Shown here: positions 9,999-17,928 of the stretch, piece after piece
How the letters are laid out: every line of letters starts with the position of its first letter
Numbering within the stretch: position 1 is the stretch's first letter
Source of the DNA: Pseudomonas sp. R-28-1W-6
GTDB taxonomy: Bacteria; Pseudomonadota; Gammaproteobacteria; Pseudomonadales; Pseudomonadaceae
NCBI RefSeq assembly: GCF_009799925.1
Contig: NZ_WELK01000002.1
Span: 186,001 to 250,000 of the forward strand
Length of the DNA: 64,000 bases
Direction: 5' to 3'
The notes under the pieces: generated by a model
Database searches by the model: none
The model's input: only the letters and a program-made list of their open reading frames with translations
What the model was told of the DNA's origin: nothing
Made by a program: the position numbers and the translations under genes

Positions 9999-10030
9999 CA
10001 AAAAACGGCAGCCCTCGGGCTGCCGTTTTC
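9999..10030. terminator. Bidirectional rho-independent terminator
   Basis: The stem ACGGCAGCCC / GGGCTGCCGT (10005-10026) has a two-base loop, an A run before it and a T run after it. It can end both the acyltransferase gene on the plus strand and the 10043-10324 gene on the minus strand. Confidence 0.9.
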
Positions 10031-10042
10031 ATTTGCGGAGCA

Positions 10043-10324
10043 TCACAGCCCGGTGCTGTACCAGCTCAGCAGCAGCGCCAGCAGCAGGGTGCCGATCGCG
10101 AAGCGGTAGAAGAAGCGATTGAGGCGCAGGCTCGGCTCATCCGGCAAGGCGTCCGTATCCAGTTCCAGCGCGCCCTGCGACGCCAGGCGGGCCAGCGAGC
10201 GCTGCTCGCGCAAGCGGGTGGCCAGCAGCAGCCAGCTGCCGGCGCCGGCGAAGAACAGGGCCAGCGCGTTGAGCGCCTGGGCCGGGTGATTGAGGAACAG
10301 CGACCAGAGAACCTGCAGCGACAT
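10043..10324 (-). CDS. Small two-helix membrane protein of unknown function
   Basis: The 93 aa product has two hydrophobic segments: one near the N-terminus (ALNALALFFAGAGSWLLLAT) and one at the C-terminus (FAIGTLLLALLLSWYS). They are joined by a polar loop containing REQRSLARLA, so it is probably an inner-membrane hairpin protein. I recognise no family. The start is the second of two adjacent ATGs (10327 and 10324), six bases after AGAGG. It is convergent with the acyltransferase gene and shares its terminator. It has no obvious operon partner. Confidence 0.7.
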   Translation of the reverse strand: MSLQVLWSLFLNHPAQALNALALFFAGAGSWLLLATRLREQRSLARLASQGALELDTDALPDEPSLRLNRFFYRFAIGTLLLALLLSWYSTGL

Positions 10325-10545
10325 CATCAACCTCTGCTTCAGGTGGCCGGCGCGGCGAGCCACGCAGCCGGAGCACGGACGGGAGCGGCGGCACGCGGCC
10401 GACGTTCTGATTACGGTCGCGGAGTCTACCGGAGCGACCTGGGCGTCGCCGTTGATTCCGACGAATGTGCGTGCCGTGCGTGCCCTTCATCGCCCGGTCA
10501 CATCGGCCTGTCAGGCTTGCCCGCCTGCACTCAAAGGAGCCCGTC

Positions 10546-10752
10546 ATGTTGCACGCCGAAGTCCAGGATCACCTTTACCGCATCACCCACAGTGAAGAGC
10601 AGCAGGCGCTGATCGACGCCTTCGCCGTCAACGTGCAGGATCGCCAGTGGCTGGTGTACTGCGCCCTGGGCGGGCATGGCCACCCGGAGCTGCCGGAATG
10701 CGACCCGGATACCGGAATCAGCCTGCCGCAGCTCTACCAGCAAGCCGCCTGA
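10546..10752 (+). CDS. Small conserved-looking hypothetical protein, 68 aa
   Basis: The ATG at 10546 follows AAAGGAG at a 7-base distance, a very good ribosome-binding site, and the ORF is closed by a bidirectional terminator 30 bases downstream. The sequence (MLHAEVQDHLYRITHSEEQQ and onward, ending LPQLYQQAA) is acidic and soluble with no signal peptide or known motif. I assign no function. The strong translation start and terminator are the reasons for calling it a gene. It stands alone between two minus-strand genes. Confidence 0.7.
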   Translation: MLHAEVQDHLYRITHSEEQQALIDAFAVNVQDRQWLVYCALGGHGHPELPECDPDTGISLPQLYQQAA

Positions 10753-10780
10753 ATAGTCGAACCGGCCTTGTTGCACCCAC

Positions 10781-10807
10781 AAAAAAACCGGCCTTGGCCG
10801 GTTTTTT
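10781..10807. terminator. Bidirectional rho-independent terminator
   Basis: The stem AACCGGCC / GGCCGGTT with a TT loop is flanked by seven A and six T residues. It serves the 10546 gene on the plus strand and the YajG-like gene on the minus strand. Confidence 0.9.
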
Positions 10808-10823
10808 ATGTAGCGCAGACGCC

Positions 10824-11408
10824 TTACTGGGCCAGCATCTGGCCGATGGTCGGGTCCTTGAAGGCACGGGTCAGGGCATCGCTGAGCACGTCGCTGACCA
10901 GCTTGGTGTTGGTTTCCTGGTTCGGCGCCATGCCGAAGCGCTGGTTCAGCGAGGCGCCGTAGCGACCGCTGTAGCGACGGCCACCGCTTTGCACGTCGAC
11001 GCGGAAGGTCGCACGGATATCGGCCTCGGTGACATACATGCCTTCCTTCGGCGACTGGTATTGCAGGTCGGCCAGGGTCAGGGTCAGCTGCGGGGCGTTG
11101 TAGGCATTCGGGCTGGGGGTGAAGCCGAGCAGACGCACCGCCGCCTCGGCCTCGGCCTGCAGGCGCGGCAGGATGTCCTGGCCTTGCACGCTGATCGCGC
11201 TGGTTTCCGGGTACAGACCACCGCGGGTGCCCAGTTTCGGCGACGGACGCCCATCCGCGACCCGCACGACGACCGGCTGGCCCTGGCCGACGGCCACCAG
11301 GGCGGCATTGAGTTTCGGCTGCGGCTTGAGCTGCTGCGGGCTGTGCGCACAGCCAACCAGGGACAGGCTGAGCAGGGCGATCAGGCCGAGCAGGGCACGG
11401 TTCATCAT
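10824..11408 (-). CDS. YajG-family lipoprotein
   Basis: The 194 aa protein has a signal peptide with the lipobox LVGC (Cys20); Ala at +2 predicts outer-membrane location. The mature part (VVVRVADGRPSPKLGTRGG, then ISVQGQDILPRLQAEAEAAV) matches the YajG/YafT lipoprotein family of unknown function. Tandem ATGs at 11408 and 11405 follow GGAGA. The gene ends at the terminator at 10781-10807 and is divergent from the 77 aa ORF at 11577. I do not know its partner. Confidence 0.87.
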   Translation of the reverse strand: MMNRALLGLIALLSLSLVGCAHSPQQLKPQPKLNAALVAVGQGQPVVVRVADGRPSPKLGTRGGLYPETSAISVQGQDILPRLQAEAEAAVRLLGFTPSPNAYNAPQLTLTLADLQYQSPKEGMYVTEADIRATFRVDVQSGGRRYSGRYGASLNQRFGMAPNQETNTKLVSDVLSDALTRAFKDPTIGQMLAQ

Positions 11409-11576
11409 GCTTGATCTCTCCAGAAAGGGGGGTGGCGTAAACGGCCGGCAGTATAACCAGCGGCCTTGCGGGCTGACAGCTGGTTTTTCTGACCGCGGCC
11501 GGGCTGCCGCAGTTCCTGTCACGGCGTTGTCACCCGGTCATGCGATAAGGTTCGGGCACACCAAGAGGACAACCGA

Positions 11577-11810
11577 ATGATGAGTCTGTGGAGCCTGCTC
11601 GCCCCGCGCCGCACGATGCGCCGTTATGCCCTGCTGGATGCCGCCGGCGTCTGCCGCGCCTTGCGTGAGGCGCAAAGCGCACCGACCCAACCGGGCTGGG
11701 TCGAAGTCGAGGAAATCTGCCCGAGCTGGCTGGGCCGGACGCTACCGAACCATACCCTCGCCCTGCCCCGCCAGCCCGTAAGCCGCCCAGGCTCGGCCCT
11801 GGCGGCCTAA
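11577..11810 (+). CDS. Small hypothetical protein, 77 aa
   Basis: Tandem ATGs at 11577 and 11580 follow AAGAGGA at good spacing, and a bidirectional terminator lies 30 bases past the stop. The protein starts MMSLWSLLAPRRTMRRYALL and contains GWVEVEEICPSWLGRTLP, an Arg-rich N-terminus followed by an acidic segment with a single Cys-Pro. No domain is recognised. The ribosome-binding site, terminator and non-random composition support a real gene. Confidence 0.65.
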   Translation: MMSLWSLLAPRRTMRRYALLDAAGVCRALREAQSAPTQPGWVEVEEICPSWLGRTLPNHTLALPRQPVSRPGSALAA

Positions 11811-11838
11811 GCTCGCGACTGCCGCGCACACCCGCGCA

Positions 11839-11868
11839 TAAAAAACCGCCCCGTGGGGCGGTTTTTTC
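11839..11868. terminator. Bidirectional rho-independent terminator between the 77 aa gene and mqo
   Basis: The stem AACCGCCCC / GGGGCGGTT with a GT loop has an A run on the left and TTTTTT on the right. It lies between the convergent 11577 gene and mqo. Confidence 0.9.
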
Positions 11869-11885
11869 ATCACGCGTCAGCCGGC

Positions 11886-13376
11886 TCAGGCATTCAGCTG
11901 CAGGCGGTCGGCCGATTGCGCGCTGACCTCGCGGTACAGCTCGGCATTCTCCTCCAGCACCGACTCGCGGGCCGGGAAGATTTCCTGCAGCTTGCGCGAC
12001 CAGGCCTCGCTCTTGGCCTGCTCGGCGAAGCAGCGCTCGATCAGGTTGAGCATGATCGACACGGTCACCGACGCACCCGGCGAGGCGCCCAGCAGGGCGG
12101 CGATGGAACCATCCGCGGCCGATACCAGCTCGGTACCGAACTGCAGGATGCCGCCCTTCTTGGCGTCCTTCTTGATGATCTGCACGCGCTGGCCGGCCAC
12201 TTCCAGGCTCCAGTCTTCGGCCTTCACCTGCGGATAGAACTTGCGCAGGGCGTCCAGGCGCTGCTCCTGGGACTGCAGCACTTCCTTGATCAGGTAGCGG
12301 GTCAGGTCCATGTTGTCGCGCGCCACGGCCAGCATCGGGCCGATGTTGCTCGGACGCACCGACAGCGGCAGGTCGAGGAACGAACCGTGCTTGAGGAACT
12401 TGGTGGTGAAGCCGGCGTAGGGGCCGAACAGCAGCGAAGTCTTGCCGTCGACCACGCGGGTATCGAGGTGCGGCACCGACATCGGCGGCGCGCCGACTTC
12501 CGCCTGGCTGTAGACCTTGGCCTGGTGCAGCTTGACCACTTCCGGGTTGTCGCAACGCAGCCACTGGCCGCTCACCGGGAAACCGCCGAAGCCCTTGCCT
12601 TCCGGGATGCCGGACAGCTGCAGCAGCGGCAGCGCGCCGCCACCAGCGCCGAGGAAGACGAACTTGGCCGCCACTTCGCGGCAGGCGCCGCTCTGGGTGT
12701 TCTTGATCTCGACATTCCAGCCGTCGGCAGTGCGCTTGAGGCCGGTGACTTTCTGGTTGTAGCTGACATTGATGCCGCCCTGGCTGGCCAGGTACTGCAG
12801 CAGCTGGTTGGTCAGCGCGCCGAAGTTGACGTCGGTACCGTTCTGCGCGCGGGTGGCGGCGATGCGCTCACCGGCGGCACGGCCCTGCATCATCAGCGGC
12901 ATCCACTCGGCCATGGTGGCCGCGTCTTCGCTGTACTGCATGCCGGCAAAGGCGTGATGCTGGGTCAGCTGCGCATGGCGGGTCTTGAGGAAACTGACGT
13001 CCTTCTCGCCGCGCACGAAGCTCAGGTGCGGCACCTGGTTGATGAAGGTCTTCGGCGAACCGAAGGCGCTCTTGCCGCACAGGTAGGACCAGAACTGCTT
13101 GGAGACTTCGAACTGGGTGTTGATCTGCACGGCTTTCTTAATGTCCACCGAACCGTCGGCCGCTTGCGGCGTATAGTTCAGTTCGCACAAACCGGCGTGC
13201 CCGGTACCGGCGTTGTTCCACGGGTTGGAGCTTTCAATCGCTCCCGACTCGCGCAGCTCGGCGATTTCCAGCTTGAGGCCGGGATCGAGCTCCTTCAGCA
13301 ACACCGCCAGGGTGGCGCTCATGATGCCGGCGCCGACCAGCAGCACATCCACAGTTTCGTGATTGTCTTGCGTCAT
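11886..13376 (-). CDS. mqo: Malate:quinone oxidoreductase
   Basis: The 496 aa FAD enzyme oxidises malate to oxaloacetate and passes electrons to the quinone pool at the inner membrane, standing in for NAD-dependent malate dehydrogenase in pseudomonads. The N-terminal dinucleotide fold [20 protein letters not shown], the motif [20 protein letters not shown] and the C-terminal [14 protein letters not shown] are typical. The start is the ATG at 13376 with GGAG seven or eight bases upstream; a longer in-frame extension to 13439 is unlikely. Pseudomonads have two mqo paralogues; the PA4642-family / hpt-upp-uraA neighbourhood suggests the mqoB-type locus of P. aeruginosa. Confidence 0.96.
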   Translation of the reverse strand: MTQDNHETVDVLLVGAGIMSATLAVLLKELDPGLKLEIAELRESGAIESSNPWNNAGTGHAGLCELNYTPQAADGSVDIKKAVQINTQFEVSKQFWSYLCGKSAFGSPKTFINQVPHLSFVRGEKDVSFLKTRHAQLTQHHAFAGMQYSEDAATMAEWMPLMMQGRAAGERIAATRAQNGTDVNFGALTNQLLQYLASQGGINVSYNQKVTGLKRTADGWNVEIKNTQSGACREVAAKFVFLGAGGGALPLLQLSGIPEGKGFGGFPVSGQWLRCDNPEVVKLHQAKVYSQAEVGAPPMSVPHLDTRVVDGKTSLLFGPYAGFTTKFLKHGSFLDLPLSVRPSNIGPMLAVARDNMDLTRYLIKEVLQSQEQRLDALRKFYPQVKAEDWSLEVAGQRVQIIKKDAKKGGILQFGTELVSAADGSIAALLGASPGASVTVSIMLNLIERCFAEQAKSEAWSRKLQEIFPARESVLEENAELYREVSAQSADRLQLNA

Positions 13377-13765
13377 TAACGCTTCTCCAAGATCTGCAGT
13401 ACCAAATTGATGGCATCGGCCTTTTGAGCCGCGCATCAACCACTAATCACTGACAGCCAGACAGGTGCCTGGAATATCGGAGGGGCGATCATCAGGGGCC
13501 GGTTCGCCAGCCTGACCCGATTCTCGCAACCTCATTGTTGCTACGCGCCACCTGTGGGCAGCCCGCACGCGCAAACCTCACCCTTGCGCACCCCACCGCC
13601 GAGCCTGCAAGCGCTCCAGGCGGGTGGTTCGCGCCGGTCCGGCGAGCAGGCGCAAGGCGACCTTTGCCGGACCGGGTTTTTCGGCGCGCACAATACCATT
13701 AATGACGCATTTTCAGACGCAAAAATTGCGCCGAAGGCATCCGTCGATCCTGTTTTTTGGCCGAA
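13377..13765. other. 389 bp intergenic region upstream of mqo, no gene seen
   Basis: The region holds the mqo upstream sequence and the 3' flank of the PA4642-family gene. Its part at about 13680-13750 is AT-rich compared with its surroundings and is the best place for an mqo promoter, but I cannot pick a convincing -35/-10 pair. One plus-strand ORF (13554-13799) has no ribosome-binding site and runs into the next gene, so I do not call it. Confidence 0.6.
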
Positions 13766-14056
13766 TCAGCCGCGCGCGGCCTTGATCGCCTCGACATAGG
13801 GTTCGGCCAGGCGCTGATCCTGGATCAGCGCAACGAAATCGCGCCCCTGGGCATCCGTGGCATTCAGGTCGTAACCGGCGTCCTTGAAGAAGCCCAGAAA
13901 GCGCTCGAAATCGTCGATGCGCAGACCACGGTAGGCCTTGACCAGCTTGTGCAGGGATGGCGGCGTGGCGTCAGCCGGCTCGACCGCGAGGAACAGCTTG
14001 ATCGAGTCATCGCTGATTTCTTCGCCAATCACCTGTTTCTTGTCTTTACGCATCAT
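13766..14056 (-). CDS. PA4642-family conserved hypothetical protein
   Basis: The 96 aa protein begins MMRKDKKQVIGEEISDDSIK and contains KAYRGLRIDDFERFLGFF and DAQGRDFVALIQDQ. It matches a small conserved pseudomonad family named after P. aeruginosa PA4642. It is soluble and charged, with no catalytic motif and no established role. The two leading Met codons leave the start open by one residue. Its position between mqo and the salvage genes matches the synteny I recall from P. aeruginosa. Confidence 0.82.
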   Translation of the reverse strand: MMRKDKKQVIGEEISDDSIKLFLAVEPADATPPSLHKLVKAYRGLRIDDFERFLGFFKDAGYDLNATDAQGRDFVALIQDQRLAEPYVEAIKAARG

Positions 14057-14199
14057 CTATTCCAGCTCAACGACCATCACGGGGCCGGCAGTTTACCCTC
14101 GCCCGCCAGCGCGCTCAACGCGACTAAAAGATCCGCTGGCGAACGCGCGCCCGGCGCCCGCCAGCTTTTATACTGCAGCCAAGCGATGCGGAGCCTGCG

Positions 14200-15921
14200 A
14201 TGCCCTTACCCCAACTGTTTGCCGCCTGGCGCCAGGTCTGGCGTGGCGGATACTCGTGGCAAGCCCTGCGCGGCGATATCGGCGCCGGGATCACCGTAGG
14301 CATCATCGCCATCCCCCTGGCCATGGCCCTGGCCATCGCGGTCGGCGTGCCGCCGCAGCACGGCCTCTACACCGTGCTGGTCGCCGCCCCGCTGATCGCC
14401 CTGACCGGGGGCTCGCGCTTCAATGTCTCCGGGCCGACCGCCGCCTTCGTAGTGATCCTGCTGCCGATCACCCAGCAATACGGCCTCGGCGGCCTGCTGC
14501 TGTGCACCCTGCTGGCCGGGCTGATCCTGATCGCCCTGGGCCTGGGGCGCGCCGGCAAGCTGATCGAGTTCGTGCCCTACCCGGTGACGCTGGGCTTCAC
14601 CGCCGGCATCGGCATCGTCATCGCCATGCTGCAGGTCAAGGACCTGCTCGGCCTGCGCCTGGCCGGCACCCCGCAGCACTTCCTCGACCAGCTGGCCCTG
14701 CTCGGCCAGGCCCTGCCGGACTTCCGCCCCGGCGACAGCCTGGTCGCCGCGGCCAGCCTGGCCACCCTGCTGCTGTGGCCGAAACTTGTGCCCAAGGTGC
14801 CCGGTCACCTGGCGGCCCTGGCCGTCGGCGCCCTGCTCGCCCTCGCCCTGGAGTGGCTCGACCTGCCGGTGGCCACCCTCGGCGAGCGTTTCAGCTACAG
14901 GGTGGACGGCGTCAGCCATCCCGGCATTCCGCCGTTCCTGCCGGATTTCGCCTGGCCCTGGCAATTGCCGGGCGCCCACGGCCAGCCGCTGCAGCTGTCC
15001 TTCGAGCTGTTTCGCCAGCTGCTCGGCCCGGCCTTCGCCATCGCCATGCTCGGCGCCATCGAGTCGCTGCTGTGTGCCGTGGTCGCCGACGGCATGACCG
15101 GCAGCAAGCACGATCCCAATGCCGAGCTGATCGGCCAGGGCCTGGGCAACCTGGTCGCCCCGCTGTTCGGTGGCATCACCGCCACCGCCGCCATCGCCCG
15201 CAGCGCCGCCAACGTGCGCGCCGGCGCCGCCTCGCCGCTGGCGGCGATCATCCATGCCGGCGTGGTGCTGCTGGCCATGCTGCTGCTCGCGCCGCTGTTC
15301 AGCTACCTGCCGATGGCGGCGCTGGCCGCCCTGCTGCTGGTGGTGGCGTGGAACATGAGCGAGCCCGGCCACGTGCTGCACACCCTGCGCGTGGCGCCAC
15401 GCAGCGATGTGCTGGTGCTGCTGACCTGCCTGGTGCTCACCGTGCTGTTCGACATGGTGCTGGCCGTGGGCGTCGGCCTGCTGCTGGCCACCGGCATCTT
15501 CATCAAGCGCATGAGCGAACTGACCGACACCGCCGTGCTGCCGCGCAACCAGTTGCAGAGCCTCGGCGAACTGCCGGAACAGGTGCTGGCCTACAGCATT
15601 CGCGGGCCGCTGTTCTTCGGCGCGGCGGAAAAGGCGCTGAGCGTGCTGCGCCGCTTCAATCCGGAGGTGCGGGTGGTGATAGTCGAGATGAGCGCGGTGC
15701 CGCTGCTGGACATGACCGCCCTGGCCGCCCTGGAGAACGTGCTGCACGACTACCAGCAGCATGACATCGGCCTGGTGCTGGCCGGCGTATCGCCGCGCCT
15801 GCGCCTGAAGCTGCGCCGCGCCGGGGTGCAGCGCGAGAACGGCCGCCTGGCCTATGCCCGCGACCTGCCCCAGGCGCGGGCCAAGGCCTTGAGTTGGCTG
15901 GAGCAAACGGGTAATCCGTAG
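14200..15921 (+). CDS. dauA: SulP-family transporter, DauA-type C4-dicarboxylate carrier with STAS domain
   Basis: The 573 aa protein has about 10-14 membrane segments over residues 25-430, followed by a cytoplasmic STAS domain (about 455-560, with the VEMSAVPLLDMTALAALE motif). The SulP signatures AGITVGIIAIPLAMALAIAV, GGSRFNVSGPTAAFVVIL and MLGAIESLLCAVVADGMTG are very close to E. coli DauA (YchM), an inner-membrane carrier for succinate and other C4-dicarboxylates. Sulfate or bicarbonate cannot be excluded as substrates from sequence. The TAG stop lies inside the family A repeat beginning at 15917. It is monocistronic. Confidence 0.88.
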   Translation: MPLPQLFAAWRQVWRGGYSWQALRGDIGAGITVGIIAIPLAMALAIAVGVPPQHGLYTVLVAAPLIALTGGSRFNVSGPTAAFVVILLPITQQYGLGGLLLCTLLAGLILIALGLGRAGKLIEFVPYPVTLGFTAGIGIVIAMLQVKDLLGLRLAGTPQHFLDQLALLGQALPDFRPGDSLVAAASLATLLLWPKLVPKVPGHLAALAVGALLALALEWLDLPVATLGERFSYRVDGVSHPGIPPFLPDFAWPWQLPGAHGQPLQLSFELFRQLLGPAFAIAMLGAIESLLCAVVADGMTGSKHDPNAELIGQGLGNLVAPLFGGITATAAIARSAANVRAGAASPLAAIIHAGVVLLAMLLLAPLFSYLPMAALAALLLVVAWNMSEPGHVLHTLRVAPRSDVLVLLTCLVLTVLFDMVLAVGVGLLLATGIFIKRMSELTDTAVLPRNQLQSLGELPEQVLAYSIRGPLFFGAAEKALSVLRRFNPEVRVVIVEMSAVPLLDMTALAALENVLHDYQQHDIGLVLAGVSPRLRLKLRRAGVQRENGRLAYARDLPQARAKALSWLEQTGNP

Positions 15922-15980
15922 CCCGGATGCAATCCGGGGAGCGTTATCCGGGGCATTTCCCGCATTGCATCCGGGCTCGC
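15917..15980. repeat. Short inverted repeat, family A copy 2
   Basis: The left arm CGTAGCCCGGATGCAATCCG and the right arm ATTGCATCCGGGCT match the element at 4461-4514. The left end supplies the dauA TAG stop codon (15919-15921). It lies between the convergent dauA and wbuC-like genes, where it may also act as a transcript end. Confidence 0.85.
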
Positions 15981-15986
15981 GGGCAA

Positions 15987-16457
15987 TCAGAACTGCGCGC
16001 GCATCCAGGTCAGGTACTCGACCGCAGCGGCCTCGTCTTCCCGAGGCGCCCAGCTGGCCTGCTCGCCTTCGCCCAGAGGGCGGTAGGGGCCGGCCTTGCA
16101 CTCGAACAGCACGCTGTCCGCTGCCAGCACCACCAGGGCATGGAACTGTCCGGGCGGCAGGTCGACGCCAACACACTCGCCGCCCGCTTCGAGCAGCCGA
16201 GTGCCCCGCAATTCACCTGCCTCACCGAATAGCAGCAGACCGATGCGCCCTTGCAGCACCAGCAGGCTTTCCGCCTTGTCCCGGGACAGATGGCGGTGCG
16301 GAGGGATGTAGGTATCCGGCTGCAGCCCCACCACCAGGCGGTGACAGGGCTCGTCCATCTCGTGCAGGTTATGGTGGCTGCGCTGACGCGGGCTCTGCGC
16401 CGCCCTGGCCGTCAGCGCGGCGAACAGGTCACGGTCGAGGAAGGCCGGAACCGGCAT
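15987..16457 (-). CDS. WbuC-family cupin-fold metalloprotein
   Basis: The 156 aa protein carries the cupin histidines in PPHRHLSRDKAESLLVLQG and a second cupin motif near DLPPGQFHALV. It resembles the WbuC family, some members of which sit in O-antigen loci, although no glycan genes are nearby here. A metal ion is probably bound by the HRH cluster; the substrate is unknown. It begins one base after the hpt stop, so it should be co-transcribed with hpt. Confidence 0.86.
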   Translation of the reverse strand: MPVPAFLDRDLFAALTARAAQSPRQRSHHNLHEMDEPCHRLVVGLQPDTYIPPHRHLSRDKAESLLVLQGRIGLLLFGEAGELRGTRLLEAGGECVGVDLPPGQFHALVVLAADSVLFECKAGPYRPLGEGEQASWAPREDEAAAVEYLTWMRAQF

Positions 16458-17015
16458 TTACAGGCCCTTGACCGCATAGATGCCCGCGGCATTGCGCCAG
16501 TAGCCCTTGTAGTCCATGCCGTAGCCGAAGATGAAGCGATCCTCGCAGGGCAGACCGACGTAGTCGGCCTTGAGATCCGGGCGCGCCTTGCGGTCGTGGA
16601 CCTTGTCGATCAGCACCGCGGTGTGCACCTGGCTGGCGCCGGCGTGCTTGCAGAAGTCGATGATGGCCGACAGGGTGTGCCCCTCGTCGAGGATGTCGTC
16701 GATGATCAGCACTTCGCGGTCGATGAAGGAGATTTCCGGCTTGGCTTTCCAGAACAGCTCGCCGCCGGTGGTTTCGCTGCGGTAGCGGGTGGCATGCAGG
16801 TACGACAGTTCCAGCGGGAAGCCCAGCTTGGGCAGCAGCTTGCCGGCGAAGATCAGGCCGCCGTTCATCACGCAGAACACCACCGGATTGCTCTCGGCCA
16901 GCTCGGCGTTGATGACCTCGGCGACTTGATCGATGGCCGCTTCGACCTGCGCATCGGTGTACAGGCAATCGGCTTCGGCCATGATTTGGCGGATGTGGGC
17001 GAGGTCGGCAGACAT
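16458..17015 (-). CDS. hpt: Hypoxanthine-guanine phosphoribosyltransferase
   Basis: The 185 aa enzyme salvages hypoxanthine and guanine to IMP and GMP using PRPP. The PRPP-binding motif VLIIDDILDEGHT and the N-terminal VMNGGLIFAGKL are present. Length equals that of the pseudomonad enzyme. The start is the ATG at 17015-17013 after GGAGAAGACC. The gene is divergent from upp-uraA, so purine and pyrimidine base salvage share this 272 bp promoter region. Two stable hairpins lie in the upstream leader (17076-17103). Confidence 0.95.
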   Translation of the reverse strand: MSADLAHIRQIMAEADCLYTDAQVEAAIDQVAEVINAELAESNPVVFCVMNGGLIFAGKLLPKLGFPLELSYLHATRYRSETTGGELFWKAKPEISFIDREVLIIDDILDEGHTLSAIIDFCKHAGASQVHTAVLIDKVHDRKARPDLKADYVGLPCEDRFIFGYGMDYKGYWRNAAGIYAVKGL

Positions 17016-17075
17016 GGTCTTCTCCGGGAAGCGAGGAAATAGGCTGGTTAAACAATGACCGGGAGCAATGGTTAA

Positions 17076-17103
17076 CGTCGCGTAGCGACGGCCCGAAGGG
17101 CCC
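17076..17103. repeat. Tandem hairpins in the hpt-upp intergenic region
   Basis: Two adjacent perfect palindromes occur: CGTCGC-GTA-GCGACG (17076-17090) and GGCCC-GAA-GGGCC (17090-17102). They lie 60 bases upstream of the hpt start and would be in its leader RNA if transcription starts above 17103. They could be a REP-like remnant or a regulatory leader structure. Confidence 0.6.
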
Positions 17104-17287
17104 GCCAGGGATGGTAGGTCATAAAAAATGGTCGGCAAAGGTACTCAGACTGATGCGCCAGGGCAAGCCTGGGCGGATATTTTCTGACCATTCACTCAAG
17201 TCAGTCAGTAAACTGCGCGTCGTCCAGCTGGCATGACCAGTGCTTTACTCTAGACAGTATTCCAGCCGCCCTCCCCGGAGACCCTGC

Positions 17288-17926
17288 ATGCCCATCCGCG
17301 AGATCCGCCATCCCCTGATCCGCCACAAGCTCGGCCTGATGCGCCGCGCCGACATCAGCACGAAGAACTTTCGCGAACTGGCCCAGGAAGTGGGCGCCCT
17401 GCTCACCTATGAGGCAACCAACGACCTGCCCCTGGAAAACTGCGAGATCCAGGGCTGGGCCGGCACCGTGCAGGTGGAGAAGATCGCCGGCAAGAAGATC
17501 ACCGTGGTGCCGATCCTGCGCGCCGGCATCGGCATGCTCGACGGCGTGCTCAGCCTGATCCCCGGAGCCAAGGTCAGCGCCGTCGGCGTGGCGCGCAACG
17601 AGGAAACCCTGGAAGCGCACACCTACCTGGAGAAGCTCGCCCCGGAGATCGACGAACGCCTGGCGCTGATCATCGACCCGATGCTGGCCACCGGCGGTTC
17701 CCTGGTCGCCACCATCGACCTGCTGAAGAAGGCCGGCTGCAAGGAAATCCGCGCCATGGTCCTGGTCGCCGCGCCGGAAGGCATCAAGGTGGTCAACGAC
17801 GCCCACCCGGACGTGATGATCTTCACCGCCTCCATCGACCAGTGCCTCAACGAGCACGGCTACATCATTCCCGGCTTGGGTGACGCCGGCGACAAGATCT
17901 TCGGCACCAAGCAGAAGGACGCCTGA
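17288..17926 (+). CDS. upp: Uracil phosphoribosyltransferase
   Basis: The 212 aa enzyme converts uracil and PRPP to UMP. It begins [20 protein letters not shown] and contains the PRPP loop [20 protein letters not shown] and the C-terminal uracil-binding segment DAGDKIFGT. The length is standard. The uraA permease starts only 2 bases after the stop, so uptake and capture of uracil are co-expressed. The in-frame ATG at 17240 is not used, because the conserved N-terminus starts at 17288. Confidence 0.97.
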   Translation: MPIREIRHPLIRHKLGLMRRADISTKNFRELAQEVGALLTYEATNDLPLENCEIQGWAGTVQVEKIAGKKITVVPILRAGIGMLDGVLSLIPGAKVSAVGVARNEETLEAHTYLEKLAPEIDERLALIIDPMLATGGSLVATIDLLKKAGCKEIRAMVLVAAPEGIKVVNDAHPDVMIFTASIDQCLNEHGYIIPGLGDAGDKIFGTKQKDA

Positions 17927-17928
17927 GC

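Noticed and set aside
13554..13799. An 81-codon ORF upstream of mqo
   Set aside because: No ribosome-binding site, no motif, and it runs into the 3' end of the PA4642-family gene on the other strand.
14206..16176. A 656-codon open frame on the minus strand
   Set aside because: It is antisense to dauA and extremely Gln/His/Gly rich. The SulP signatures are on the plus strand.
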